A stretch of 64,000 nt of DNA from Bog-793 sp050013835 (lineage in GTDB: Bacteria > Actinomycetota > Acidimicrobiia > Acidimicrobiales > Bog-793). Made by a program: the position numbers and the translations under genes. Position 1 is the first letter of the stretch. Each line of letters opens with the position of its first letter. The notes under the pieces are model-generated. The model worked only from the letters and a program-made list of their open reading frames with translations, ran no database searches and was not told the origin of the DNA. This document shows positions 16,561-25,526 of this stretch, one piece after another. Location of the stretch: contig JBEKEM010000001.1 of the NCBI GenBank assembly GCA_050013835.1, positions 1 through 64,000 on the forward strand. Reading direction: 5' to 3'.

Positions 16561-17681
16561 GCGCGACCACGGCGGACCCGGTGTCACCGGCCCGCCCGGA
16601 TCGCATCGACCAGGTGATCCCGTCGATCATCGAGCACGACGCAGTAAGCAATCACACGTTCATCGCGCAGGGGCTCCTGCGCCAGATGGGCTTCCTGTCC
16701 GAGATCTACGCCCAGACGATCGGGCCCGGCTGCACCGGCCGGGTCAAGCCTCTGGGCGAGCTGCCGTTCCTCGCCGACGGAAGCCAGTGGGTCCTCTACC
16801 AGTGCTCGATCGGGGGCGCGGCGGCCGACGTCGTCGCGCGCCATCCGGGGCGAAAACTCCTCGACTACCACAACATCACTCCAGCGTCGCTCGTCGAGCG
16901 CTGGTTGCCGCCGCTCGCGGAGGAGTCGCGTCTCGGTCGCCAGCAGCTGCAGATGCTCATGCCGCTCGTCGCGTTCTCGATGGCAGATTCCGCCTACAAC
17001 GCCGCCGAACTCGCTGGGGAAGGCTTCGCCTACCCGAGGGTCGTTCCGGTCCTCACCGAGGGCCGCGCCTTCGCCGACCCGCCGGACCCGACGGCGCTCG
17101 AGCGGCTCACCGCGGCCCGGTCGCGAGGGGGGGCGGACTGGCTATTCGTCGGACAGATCGCGCCGCACAAGGCCGACCACGACCTGATAAAGGCCTTCGC
17201 CTGCTACCGGCGCGTCTTCGATCGCGACGCCCGCCTCTACCTCGTCGGGCGCGAGATGGGGAGCGCATACATCGACGCGCTCCGCCGGTTCGCCGCTGCC
17301 CTCGGCCTGGCTGGGGCGATCAGCCTGCCCGGCTCGGTCGGTGTCGGCACGCTCGTCGCCCACTACGAGACGGCCGACGTGTTCGTGTGTCTCTCCGAGC
17401 ACGAAGGGTTCTGCGCCCCGATCATCGAGGCGATGTCGCGCGGGGTTCCCGTCGTCGCCTACGCCGCCGCCGCCGTCCCCGAGACGGTCGGCGAGGCGGG
17501 AGTGCTGCTTCCCGAGAAGTCGCCCGCCCTCGTCGCATCGGCGGTGCACCGGCTCCTCACCGACGGGGCCACGCGAGCGGGCCTCGTCGCCGCCGGACGG
17601 TCACGTGCCGCGCGGTTCACCCCGGAAGCCGCCGCGGCGGCGTTCCAGCGGGCGATCGGGGTCGCCCTCGCTGCCCCCTAG
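16557..17681 (+). CDS. GT4-family glycosyltransferase
   Basis: A 374-residue GT4 enzyme from a GTG that overlaps the preceding stop. It has ADWLFVGQIAPHKADHDLIKAF at the start of the donor domain (LFVGQIAPHKADHDL is the recognisable core), and the E-x7-E donor motif in EHEGFCAPIIEAMSRGVPVV near residue 285. It is the last gene of the exporter operon and probably adds a sugar to the exported glycan. Its stop codon TAG (17679-17681) lies inside the left arm of a 17-bp inverted repeat that bounds a 436-bp element. The last residues may therefore have been set by that insertion, although the length is still normal for the family. Confidence 0.85.
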   Translation: MSATTADPVSPARPDRIDQVIPSIIEHDAVSNHTFIAQGLLRQMGFLSEIYAQTIGPGCTGRVKPLGELPFLADGSQWVLYQCSIGGAAADVVARHPGRKLLDYHNITPASLVERWLPPLAEESRLGRQQLQMLMPLVAFSMADSAYNAAELAGEGFAYPRVVPVLTEGRAFADPPDPTALERLTAARSRGGADWLFVGQIAPHKADHDLIKAFACYRRVFDRDARLYLVGREMGSAYIDALRRFAAALGLAGAISLPGSVGVGTLVAHYETADVFVCLSEHEGFCAPIIEAMSRGVPVVAYAAAAVPETVGEAGVLLPEKSPALVASAVHRLLTDGATRAGLVAAGRSRAARFTPEAAAAAFQRAIGVALAAP

Positions 17682-18112
17682 TTGGCTGGTCGGATATTCC
17701 TCTGTTTGAGCAGGTCACAGCCGTGAACAGTGCTCGCGATTAGCTTGCCGGCGAACTTCAATCTGTTCATGAGAGGAACCGCTTAGAAGCAGAGTTCCTT
17801 CACGTCGATCGATCTCCTTTGCGGGGAGCTCCTCGGCGACGAGGGCTCCCTGTCGGTTGTGCGTGCCGCGCATGGCACGAGGTTTCGCGACGCGAACTTC
17901 GACCGGAAGAACGCCTAACTGAAGTCCCGCACGGCCAAGGTTCCCTGCGTGGTCTCGCGAAGGTCGAAGCCTGGGTGCGGTCCCGGGTCGAGGCGATGAA
18001 CCTCGACCGGATCGGCCGGATCGCCGGACTGATCGCGTGAGCACAACCCGCGCTTTCACGCGCAGCCGTCCAACGACCACACCGGGAGGCGCTTACCGAC
18101 CAGCCAACTAGG
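17677..18112. mobile_element. 436-bp element with perfect 17-bp terminal inverted repeats
   Basis: CCTAGTTGGCTGGTCGG at 17677-17693 is exactly mirrored by its reverse complement at 18096-18112. The chance of a perfect 17-bp match at this spacing is tiny. The interior holds no intact gene. One frame near 17940-18040 (KVEAWVRSRVEAMNLDRIG) looks like a remnant of coding sequence. The arrangement fits a MITE-like or internally deleted insertion sequence. A possible short target repeat, CGCTG, lies at 17669-17673 and again at 18113-18117, but the left copy is a few bases away from the arm. The element separates the glycan operon from the SpoIID-like gene. Confidence 0.55.
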
Positions 18113-18147
18113 CGCTGTGCGACGGTGCCGGTGCCGGCACACCTAAC

Positions 18148-19770
18148 ATGAGCACCAGCATGCACAGCAGCATCGTTCGTCACGGAGCGCTGGCCCCCTG
18201 CCGTGGCGGGCGCGTGCCCGGGCTTCTCGCGCTGACGTCGGCGGTCGTCGTCGCGGTGCCGCTCGCCGCCGTCGCCTCCGACGCGTCGGCCGGGGAAAGC
18301 GTCGCTTCGGTGAGCTTCGTCGGCCACGGCTACGGCCCAGGGCTCGGCATGGGCCAGTGGGGGGACTTCGGGGACGCCGTGCGCTTCCACGAGACCTACA
18401 ACAAGATCCTGAACCACTTCTATGGCGGTACGTCCGAGTCGAGTCTCGCGGGATCGTCTCTCGGCACCGATCCGACGATCTCGGTCGCGATCGTCGAGAA
18501 CGTGAAGGCCAACGGGACCGTCGGCTACGACCCCGTCGTGACCTCGCCATCGGCCTTCACGATCACGGGCGCGGGGTCGACCCCGTTGACCAGCACGACG
18601 ACCACCTCGACGACCACCCCGACGACCACCTCGACGACCACCTCGACGACCAGCACGACGACCACGTCGACGACCACCTCGACGACCACCTCGACGACCA
18701 CCTCGACGACCACCACGGCGACGCCGCCAAAGTTCTCGGTCCGCGCGAGGATCACGTCGCCGTGGCCGCCGCCGACGACGCTGCCGACGCCGTCGACGAC
18801 GACCACGACGACGCCCCCGTCCCAGGTCATCACGGTCCCGGCCGGGATGGCGGTCGACCTCCGGCTGACGAGGGCCGGAACCTGGGACGTGTACGAGTCG
18901 ACCTCCTGCGGCGCAGCCCGCTCCGCAGTGGGACATGCGGTGCCGGTCGCGACCGGCCTCGTCGACCCGAAGGTCCACCCGGCAAGCACGAATGCGAGGG
19001 CGACTCCCCAAGAGCTGCTGACGCTCTGCCGGCACGACGGCATCGACGAGGTCGTGCGCGGCGAGGTCGAGGCGTACGACCTCCAGGGATACGAGCGCAC
19101 GCTCAATGTGCTGCGGTTGCAGTCCTACCTCGACGGAGTCGTCCCCGCCGAGGAGTCGCCGTCGTGGGGCACCGCCGGTTCCGTTGTCGGTGCCCCGCAG
19201 GGTCACGCCTGGGGATTCCAGGCGCTCGAGGCCCAGGCCGTCGCCTCACGCTCCTACGCCGTGGCCTACCTGGAGGCCGGGGGCTGGAACGGATACGCCA
19301 GCATCTGCGACACGGTCTGTGAGTCCTACGTTGGCGAGAACTTCGAATCGCCGCTGACGGACGCCGCCGTCGCCGACACGTCCGGCGAGATCCGCGTCGC
19401 AAGGGCCGGCGGCGAGGTCGCGCTCACCTCGTACTCCGCCTCGTCCGGGGGCTGGACGGCACGCAGCGCCTTCCCCGCCGTCCCCGACCGCGGTGACGTC
19501 TGCGTCGTCTCCGGGAACCCGCTCGAGTGCAACCCGAACCACACCTGGCGCCTCGCGCTCCCGGCCGCGCTCGTCAGCCGCCGGTTCCCAGGCATCGGCC
19601 AGCTAGTGGGCATCACCGTCGCGGCCCGCAACGGGCGCGGGGCGTTCGGCGGCCGCGTAGAAAGCGTCGTCGTGGCGGGCACGGAATCGTCGGAGACGGT
19701 CTCCGGGTGGAACTTCGCCGCTTCCGTCGGGCTTCCTTCGGACTGGTTCGCCGTCTCCTCCACCGGTTAG
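18148..19770 (+). CDS. exported SpoIID/LytB-domain protein with Thr/Ser linker
   Basis: A 540-residue protein with a signal peptide (ALTSAVVVAVPLAAVASDASA, about residues 28-50). The early segment GHGYGPGLGMGQWG is typical of the family. A Thr/Ser-rich linker occupies about residues 148-190. The SpoIID core follows in RLQSYLDGVVPAEESPSWG and ALEAQAVASRSYAVAYL. In sporulating bacteria SpoIID is a lytic transglycosylase of peptidoglycan. Homologues in non-sporulating actinobacteria are common and are thought to act in cell-wall remodelling. It stands alone, just beyond the inverted-repeat element. An ATG at 18160 is an alternative start. Confidence 0.8.
   Translation: MSTSMHSSIVRHGALAPCRGGRVPGLLALTSAVVVAVPLAAVASDASAGESVASVSFVGHGYGPGLGMGQWGDFGDAVRFHETYNKILNHFYGGTSESSLAGSSLGTDPTISVAIVENVKANGTVGYDPVVTSPSAFTITGAGSTPLTSTTTTSTTTPTTTSTTTSTTSTTTTSTTTSTTTSTTTSTTTTATPPKFSVRARITSPWPPPTTLPTPSTTTTTTPPSQVITVPAGMAVDLRLTRAGTWDVYESTSCGAARSAVGHAVPVATGLVDPKVHPASTNARATPQELLTLCRHDGIDEVVRGEVEAYDLQGYERTLNVLRLQSYLDGVVPAEESPSWGTAGSVVGAPQGHAWGFQALEAQAVASRSYAVAYLEAGGWNGYASICDTVCESYVGENFESPLTDAAVADTSGEIRVARAGGEVALTSYSASSGGWTARSAFPAVPDRGDVCVVSGNPLECNPNHTWRLALPAALVSRRFPGIGQLVGITVAARNGRGAFGGRVESVVVAGTESSETVSGWNFAASVGLPSDWFAVSSTG
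18590..18716 (+). repeat. low-complexity repeat coding for a Thr/Ser linker
   Basis: Imperfect tandem units of ACGACCACCTCG encode repeated TTTS and TTST within the SpoIID-like protein. Such tracts are prone to length change by slippage and usually form extended, possibly glycosylated linkers outside the cell. Confidence 0.8.
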
Positions 19771-19907
19771 GCGGGGATGCCTGCGGATCCCAAGGGCGCG
19801 CCGCCGGTCGCGCGCGCGTCGCTGGCTGAAAAAAGTCGACGGACGAGGGCGCGACGGGGGCTCGGACGGCGCCAGAGACCCGTCCTGGGGCGACGGTACG
19901 CTGCGAC

Positions 19908-21044
19908 ATGACGTGGAGCACGCGGCTGCGTCGGATCACGCGGACGCGTTCGTGGCGCGCGCTGCGCTTCGTCGTGGGTCTCGGTCTGGCGGCGCTCGCG
20001 CTCTGGGCCCTCAACGGACAGCGCGGTGAGCTCGTCGGCGCTTCGGGGGAACTCACCCACCTCGATGTCGGCTGGCTCGTCCTCGGGATCGCCCTCGAGA
20101 TCGCCTCGTTCGCGTCCTTCGGCGTGCTTCAGCGCCGTCTCCTCAGCGTCGGGGGGGTGCGCGCTGGCGTCGGCTTCATGACGGCGCTGGCGACCGCTGC
20201 GGCGGCAATCTCCAACTCGCTTCCCGGTGGCCCGGCGTTCTCGGCGATCTACGTCTTCGGCGTCTACAGGAAAAGGGGCGCCGACGAGACGCTGGCCGCG
20301 TGGACACTCGTCGCGACGTTGGTCTGCGCTGCCGGGACGCTGGGCTTCGTTGCCACCGCCGGCGTCGTCCTCGCGGCGAGCGAGGGCGCGTCGTACGACC
20401 TCGTCGGCGTCATCCTCGGCGTGTTCGCGATATCGCTCGTCGCCGACGCCATCGTCTTCCAACGCCGCTGGCTGGCGCGCCTGATGGTGAACGCCCTCCG
20501 GCTGACGCATCGCCTCGTCGGTCGGCCGAGGCGTGGCGCCGTTGTCGTCGTCGACGCCTGGGCGGCGCGGCTCGAAGGGTTCCGGTTCACCTGGCGGGAC
20601 CTCGCCGTGTCGCTGGCGGGTGCGCTGGGCAACTGGGTGTTCGACTGCGGCTGCCTCGTCTGTGCTTTCCTCGCTGTCGGTGGCAGTGTCCCGTGGCGTG
20701 GTCTACTCCTCGCCTACGGCGCCGGCCAGCTCGCGGCGAACCTGCCGATCACTCCGGGGGGCCTCGGCGTCGTCGAGGGAAGCATCACCATCGCCCTCGT
20801 CGCCCTGGGTGGGTCCGAGCTGTCGACGATCGCGGCAGTCCTCCTCTACCGGATCATCAGCTTCTGGGGCTTCCTGCCCGTCGGGTGGTTGGCGTGGGCC
20901 GGGCTGAGGCTGGGGCGCCGAGGGTGGGCGGCGCCTGGGACGACGGCGAGGGCCGGCCCGGCGGGGTTGGTGCGGTTGCCGGCAGAACAGGAGCGCGCGA
21001 CGGTGGGTGAGCTGCCGGGCGCGCCGGGGGAGGTGGGCGCATGA
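19908..21044 (+). CDS. flippase-like integral membrane protein (LPG_synthase_TM family)
   Basis: A 378-residue polytopic protein with about eight hydrophobic segments. The family signature near the end of the domain is clear: YGAGQLAANLPITPGGLGVV with EGSITIALVALG after it. This family (UPF0104, related to AglD and to the membrane part of lysyl-PG synthase) is often found with glycosyltransferases and is proposed to handle lipid-linked sugars. The ATG at 19908 is preceded by TACGCT at five bases, suggesting a leaderless transcript. Its stop overlaps the start of the next gene (ATGA), so the two are coupled. Confidence 0.85.
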   Translation: MTWSTRLRRITRTRSWRALRFVVGLGLAALALWALNGQRGELVGASGELTHLDVGWLVLGIALEIASFASFGVLQRRLLSVGGVRAGVGFMTALATAAAAISNSLPGGPAFSAIYVFGVYRKRGADETLAAWTLVATLVCAAGTLGFVATAGVVLAASEGASYDLVGVILGVFAISLVADAIVFQRRWLARLMVNALRLTHRLVGRPRRGAVVVVDAWAARLEGFRFTWRDLAVSLAGALGNWVFDCGCLVCAFLAVGGSVPWRGLLLAYGAGQLAANLPITPGGLGVVEGSITIALVALGGSELSTIAAVLLYRIISFWGFLPVGWLAWAGLRLGRRGWAAPGTTARAGPAGLVRLPAEQERATVGELPGAPGEVGA

Positions 21045-21535
21045 GGAAGGGAAGGTTCCGACCGGCACGGCGAGAGGGACGGGTGGGGCTCGCGGTGGCA
21101 TCGGCCGCGCTCGTCGTCGCCGCGCTCGGGCTCGCGGCGTGCACCGCGCCACGCAACGGCCTCGTCCCCTCGGGAGGCTCGTGCTTCCGGGTCCTCGCCG
21201 TGGCGCACGCTGCCGTCAACGACACGGGACGCTTCGACGGCGTGCGGTACCTGAGCCCGCACGATCTCGTGACGGCGTTGAGCGAGATGAGGGCGACCCC
21301 GTACCGCAGATTCGCCATCCCGGGTGTCGTCCGGCGCGAGCGCAGCGCCGTCTGCGTCGTCGCCTACCGCGGGAGCTTCTCGACCGACGGCGTCGCGCTC
21401 GGCTGGCCGCCGGGCCGCCGGCACAGGCCGCTCGCGATCGTCGTCGTGCGCATCCGCGACCTCCGCGTGCTCGTCACCTTCGTTCTCGACAAGCCGCCGC
21501 TGGGCTTCTCCCGCTTCCTGCCGCCGCTGGAGTGA
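21041..21535 (+). CDS. small lipoprotein of unknown function
   Basis: A 164-residue frame overlapping the flippase-like gene by four bases. It has a basic n-region, a hydrophobic stretch and a lipobox LAAC (Cys about residue 34), so it should be a membrane-anchored lipoprotein. The mature part has two further Cys residues and the segments RYLSPHDLVTALSEM and RSAVCVVAYRGSFS. I do not recognise the domain. Coupling to the upstream membrane protein suggests that they act together at the cell surface. Confidence 0.65.
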   Translation: MRKGRFRPARREGRVGLAVASAALVVAALGLAACTAPRNGLVPSGGSCFRVLAVAHAAVNDTGRFDGVRYLSPHDLVTALSEMRATPYRRFAIPGVVRRERSAVCVVAYRGSFSTDGVALGWPPGRRHRPLAIVVVRIRDLRVLVTFVLDKPPLGFSRFLPPLE

Positions 21536-21559
21536 CCGGCGCCGGGAGCGGCCGACCGC

Positions 21560-23425
21560 TCAGCCGCTCGTGACCCGGCGTCCCCGGCCGCGCTCGCGCG
21601 CTCGGTCGTGCTGGGCGAGGACCACCTTGCGTAGGCGGACGGCCGACGGGGTGACCTCGACGCACTCGGTCACGTCGGCGTGCTCTAGCGCCTGCTCGAG
21701 CGTGAGCCGTCGGATCGGCGGGAGCTTGACGAATTCGTCCGAGGTCGACGAGCGCATGTTCGTCAGCTTCTTCTCCTTCGTCACGTTGACGTCCATGTCG
21801 TCCGGTCGCGAGCTCTCGCCAACGATCATGCCCTCGTAGACCTGCTCGCCCGGAGCGACGAACATCGACCCGCGTTCGGAGAGGTTGGTGATGGCGAAGG
21901 CGGTCGCCGCGCCTCTGCGGTCGGCGATCAGGCTTCCGCTCGCCCGCATGCGGATCTCGCCCTGCCAGGGTTCGTAGCGCTCGAAGGAGTGGTGGAGCTG
22001 GGCCGTGCCGCGCGTCTGGGTCAGCAGCTCGCCGCGGATGCCGATCAGCCCGCGCGACGGGACGAGCCCGCCGAGTCGCACCCAGTCCGTCCCGTGGTGG
22101 ACGATGCGGTCGACCCGGGCCTTCCGCCGGGCGATGAGCTGTGTGACGGTGCCGAGGTGTTCCTCGGGCACCTCGATCGAGAGGCGCTCCACCGGTTCGC
22201 ACAGCACGCCGTCAACGTTCCGGGTGAGCACCTCGGGCTTGCCGACGGTCAGCTCGAAGCCCTCCCGGCGCATCGTCTCGACGAGGACCGCCAGGGCGAG
22301 CTCGCCGCGGCCCTGCACCTCGAAGGTGTCGGCGTGATCGGTCGGGACGAGGCGGATGGCGACGTTGCCCAGCACCTCGGCCTCGAGGCGCGAGCGCAGC
22401 AGGCGCGCCGTCAACTTCGTCCCGTCGTGGCCGGCGAGCGGGGAGGAGTTGACCCCGACCGTCATCGACAGGCTGGGCTCGTCGACCAAGAGGAGCGGCA
22501 GGGCAACCGGACGCTCGGCGTCGGCGAGCGTCTCGCCGACGGTGATCTCGTCGATCCCCGCGACGGCGATCAACTCGCCGGGGCCGGCGGAGTCGGCCGG
22601 GACCCGGTCGAGGCCCGAGGGCACGAGGAGTTCGGTCACCCGGACCCGCTCGATCGAGCCGTCGCGCCGGCACCAGGCAACGGTTTCGTTGTCGTGGATC
22701 GTGCCCTCGACGACGCGGCAGATCGCCAGACGGCCGAGGTACGGCGAGGCGTCGAGGTTGGTGACGAGGGCCTGGAGGGCGGCGCCCTCGGTGAACGACG
22801 GCGGAGGGAGGTGGGCGAAGAGCACCTCGACCAAGACGGCGAGGTCCCCGCCAGGGGGTGCCTGCGCGATCGGGCAGGTCGGCTGGTCGGGCGACAGCCA
22901 GCCGTCACGGGCGCTGCCGAAGAGGAACGGGATGTCGTACTGGGTTTCGGGCGCTTCGAGCTCCAAGAAGAGCTCGATCGTCTCGTCGACGACCTCGGCG
23001 ATACGCGCGTCTGGGCGGTCGACCTTGTTGACGATAGGCACGACGGGCAGCCCCGCCTCGAACGCCTTGCGCAGCACGAAGCGCGTCTGGGGCCCGGGAC
23101 CATCCGAGGCGTCGACGAGCAGCATCGCGCCGTCGACCATCGCGAGGGCGCGTTCGACCTCGCCGCCGAAGTCGGCGTGGCCGGGCGTGTCGACGACGTT
23201 CAGGCGGCGGGTGCCGAACCGGAAGGAGGCCTGCTTGGCGAGAATCGTGATGCCCTTCTCGCGCTCGAGATCGAGGGAGTCGAGGACCCGGTCGACGACC
23301 GTGGCGTGGGCCCCGAAGGCGCCGGCCTGGCGGAGCATCGCGTCGACGAGAGTCGTCTTGCCGTGGTCGACGTGGGCGACGATCGCCACGTTGCGCAGCT
23401 CGTCCTTCGTCCGCACCGCCATCAT
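21560..23425 (-). CDS. typA: translational GTPase TypA/BipA
   Basis: A 621-residue GTPase from one of two adjacent ATGs (23425 or 23422). G1 is AHVDHGKTTL, the effector region REKGITILAK, G3 DTPGHADF and G4 NKVDRPDA, all in the first 150 residues. Elongation-factor domains II, III and V follow, then the BipA-specific C-terminal domain. TypA/BipA binds 70S ribosomes and helps 50S assembly and growth under stress such as cold. The frame opens 24 codons earlier, but those residues do not fit the family. It is divergent from pafB and convergent with the small lipoprotein gene. Confidence 0.95.
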   Translation of the reverse strand: MMAVRTKDELRNVAIVAHVDHGKTTLVDAMLRQAGAFGAHATVVDRVLDSLDLEREKGITILAKQASFRFGTRRLNVVDTPGHADFGGEVERALAMVDGAMLLVDASDGPGPQTRFVLRKAFEAGLPVVPIVNKVDRPDARIAEVVDETIELFLELEAPETQYDIPFLFGSARDGWLSPDQPTCPIAQAPPGGDLAVLVEVLFAHLPPPSFTEGAALQALVTNLDASPYLGRLAICRVVEGTIHDNETVAWCRRDGSIERVRVTELLVPSGLDRVPADSAGPGELIAVAGIDEITVGETLADAERPVALPLLLVDEPSLSMTVGVNSSPLAGHDGTKLTARLLRSRLEAEVLGNVAIRLVPTDHADTFEVQGRGELALAVLVETMRREGFELTVGKPEVLTRNVDGVLCEPVERLSIEVPEEHLGTVTQLIARRKARVDRIVHHGTDWVRLGGLVPSRGLIGIRGELLTQTRGTAQLHHSFERYEPWQGEIRMRASGSLIADRRGAATAFAITNLSERGSMFVAPGEQVYEGMIVGESSRPDDMDVNVTKEKKLTNMRSSTSDEFVKLPPIRRLTLEQALEHADVTECVEVTPSAVRLRKVVLAQHDRARERGRGRRVTSG

Positions 23426-23510
23426 CGGGTCCTGTCGGCTGCCATCGCTTCTTCCCGTGCCTTGCGACTCTTGGCCGCGTACCGGTATCCCCGGCACCCG
23501 GACCCCGGCC

Positions 23511-23516
23511 TAGATT
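23511..23516 (+). promoter_or_regulatory. -10 hexamer of a likely leaderless pafB promoter
   Basis: TAGATT ends six bases before the GTG start at 23523, with GCTCAT between and no ribosome site. Confidence 0.5.
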
Positions 23517-23522
23517 GCTCAT

Positions 23523-24485
23523 GTGCCGACCAGGCTGAGCAGGCTCGAACGAATCACGAACCTTGTCTTGGCTCTGCTGGACGCCTCCCGCCCACTGTCG
23601 CTGCGGGAGATCGGCCTCGCCGTCGCCGGCTACCCGACCGCCTCCGGTGCGCTCCGACAGGCGTTCGAACGCGACAAGCGCACGCTGCGGGACAACGGAA
23701 TACCGATCTCCGTCGAGCGCATCGACGGCGACGACCAGGTCGGTTACCGCATCCTACCTGAGCAGTACTACCTGCCCGATCTTGGGCTCACCCCCGAGGA
23801 GGAGGCCGCGCTCGCCTTCGCGCTGCTCGCCGTGCGGCTCGAGGGGGGCGTCGGTCGGGACGTCCTTCACAAGCTCGGCGACCGCGAGGCGGACGAGATC
23901 GCGCCCGTCGCGGTGCTCCCGTCGCTCCCCGCGCTTGGGCTCCTTCAGCAGGCGATCCGGGACCGGGCGCCGGTCGCGTTCGCCTACCACGGGCGACGAC
24001 GGCGCGTCGACGGCTACGGGCTGGTGTTCCGGGGTGGCAGCTGGTACTTCGTCGGCCGCGATGCCGGGGTCGGCGAGTCCGGGGGGCTGCGGCGCTTCCG
24101 GGTCGACCGGTTCGAGGACGAGCCGATAGCCGGGACGCCCGCGGGTTATGAGCTGCCGACGGGCTTTGACGCCGCGAGGGAGCTGCGCTACGTGCCGTTC
24201 CAGCCGAACGCCTCCGGCCCGGTCGAGCCGGAGACGACCGAGGTCGAGATCGCCGTCGACCGCCGTGGGGCCCGCGGGGTCATCGCCCTCGTCGGTGCCA
24301 AGGCGGTTACCGCCCGCGACGACGACGGGTCGGTGCGACTCTCGTTCCCTGTCGGCGACGAGGGAGCGTTCTACTCGTGGGTGCTCGGACTGGGCGACGC
24401 CGTCGAGGTGCTCGCCCCCGCGGCACTGCGCCGCGGCGTCATCGACCGCCTCGAGTCCGCCGCCCGCGCCGGGAGGACGCGATGA
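23523..24485 (+). CDS. pafB: PafB-like WYL-domain transcriptional regulator
   Basis: A 320-residue protein with an N-terminal winged-helix region (RLSRLERITNLVLALLD, then SLREIGLAVAGYP and ERDKRTLRDNGIPI) and a central WYL domain (PVAFAYHGRRRRVDGYGLVF). It ends with a WCX-like region. PafB and PafC together activate the LexA-independent DNA-damage response in mycobacteria. Here the two genes overlap by four bases, supporting the same heteromeric regulator. The proteasome and pup genes that usually sit beside them are absent from this window. The start is supported by the -10 hexamer at 23511. Confidence 0.85.
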   Translation: MPTRLSRLERITNLVLALLDASRPLSLREIGLAVAGYPTASGALRQAFERDKRTLRDNGIPISVERIDGDDQVGYRILPEQYYLPDLGLTPEEEAALAFALLAVRLEGGVGRDVLHKLGDREADEIAPVAVLPSLPALGLLQQAIRDRAPVAFAYHGRRRRVDGYGLVFRGGSWYFVGRDAGVGESGGLRRFRVDRFEDEPIAGTPAGYELPTGFDAARELRYVPFQPNASGPVEPETTEVEIAVDRRGARGVIALVGAKAVTARDDDGSVRLSFPVGDEGAFYSWVLGLGDAVEVLAPAALRRGVIDRLESAARAGRTR

Positions 24486-25441
24486 CCGCCGAGCACGTCT
24501 CCGACTCGGTCGACGCCGGGACCCGTCTGCGTCGGCTGCTCGCCGTGCTCACGTACCTCGCCAGCGTCGGCGAGTGCCCGATCGGCGAGCTGGCGGCGCG
24601 TTTCGGCTTCGACCCGGCAGCCCTCGTCGGCGAGCTCGAGCTCGCCGCCTGCTGCGGCCTGCCCCCGTACACGCCGGACACGCTGCTCGAGCTGATCGTC
24701 GACGACGACCGCGTCGTCGCCTACGGGCTCGACGCCCTGCGGCGCCCGGCGCGTCTCACGCCGGACGAGGGCTTCGCCCTCGCCGCCTCCGCCCGGGCGA
24801 TGCTCGCCGTCGAGGGGGTCGAGACGACGGGCCCGCTCGCCACGGCACTCGAAAAACTCGGGCGTGCCCTCGGACTCGAACGGGTGAGCGTCGAGCTCGA
24901 CGTTCCCGAGCACCTCGAGGAGCTGCGCGGGGCCGCCGCCGCGGGCGAGGCGGTCGAGATCGACTACCTCGGGCAAAAGCGCGGTGACGAGACGACGCGG
25001 CGTGTCGAGCCCTACGCAGTCGTCGCCCGCGAGGGCACGTTCTACCTCGACGCCTTCTGCGGCCTCGCCGGGGACTGGCGCCGTTTCCAGGTGGCCCGGA
25101 TCACCAGGGTCCGGCGCCTTGGCGAGCCGGTCACGCCCCGGTCGCTGCCGGCCGAGTTCGGCGGGGCGCGGGCGTTCATCGGGGGCGCGGGCGCGCGCAC
25201 GGCGCACGTTGCCATCGACCAAGGCGCCTATGCGCTCGTCGACCGGCTGGTCACGGCGCCGCCGACGCGGCAGCCCGACGGCCGGGTCGTCGCGCCGATC
25301 GAGGTCGGCGACGAGTACTTCCTCGGGTGCCTCGTCCTCCGGCTCGGGCCGGGGGCGGAGGTGGTTGACCCGCCAGAGTTCGTCGGCGCCGCCGCCCGTG
25401 TCGCCCGCCGGGCGCTTTCCCGCTACCGGGACAGCCCGTAG
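24482..25441 (+). CDS. pafC: PafC-like WYL-domain transcriptional regulator
   Basis: A 319-residue partner of the preceding gene, starting at an ATG that overlaps its stop (ATGA). It has the PafC layout: a degenerate N-terminal helix-turn-helix (LRRLLAVLTYLASVGECPI), a WYL domain (VEIDYLGQKRGDETTRRVEP), and a C-terminal extension. Residues in the WYL domain that contact single-stranded DNA in homologues lie in the Arg-rich segment after GQKRGDE. The function follows from the pair: activation of recombination and repair genes under replication stress. Confidence 0.85.
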   Translation: MTAEHVSDSVDAGTRLRRLLAVLTYLASVGECPIGELAARFGFDPAALVGELELAACCGLPPYTPDTLLELIVDDDRVVAYGLDALRRPARLTPDEGFALAASARAMLAVEGVETTGPLATALEKLGRALGLERVSVELDVPEHLEELRGAAAAGEAVEIDYLGQKRGDETTRRVEPYAVVAREGTFYLDAFCGLAGDWRRFQVARITRVRRLGEPVTPRSLPAEFGGARAFIGGAGARTAHVAIDQGAYALVDRLVTAPPTRQPDGRVVAPIEVGDEYFLGCLVLRLGPGAEVVDPPEFVGAAARVARRALSRYRDSP

Positions 25442-25526
25442 CGGGGGCCGGACGGTCGCCCGGCCCCCGGTTGCGGTCGCCGAGCGGTAGGTCGCGGGAC
25501 AGGCGTGTTCCCTACCTTCGCCGGCG

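Noticed and set aside
22880..22900. A further copy of the 17-bp inverted-repeat end inside typA
   Set aside because: Only about a dozen bases match (GGCTGGTCGGG), within normal coding sequence.
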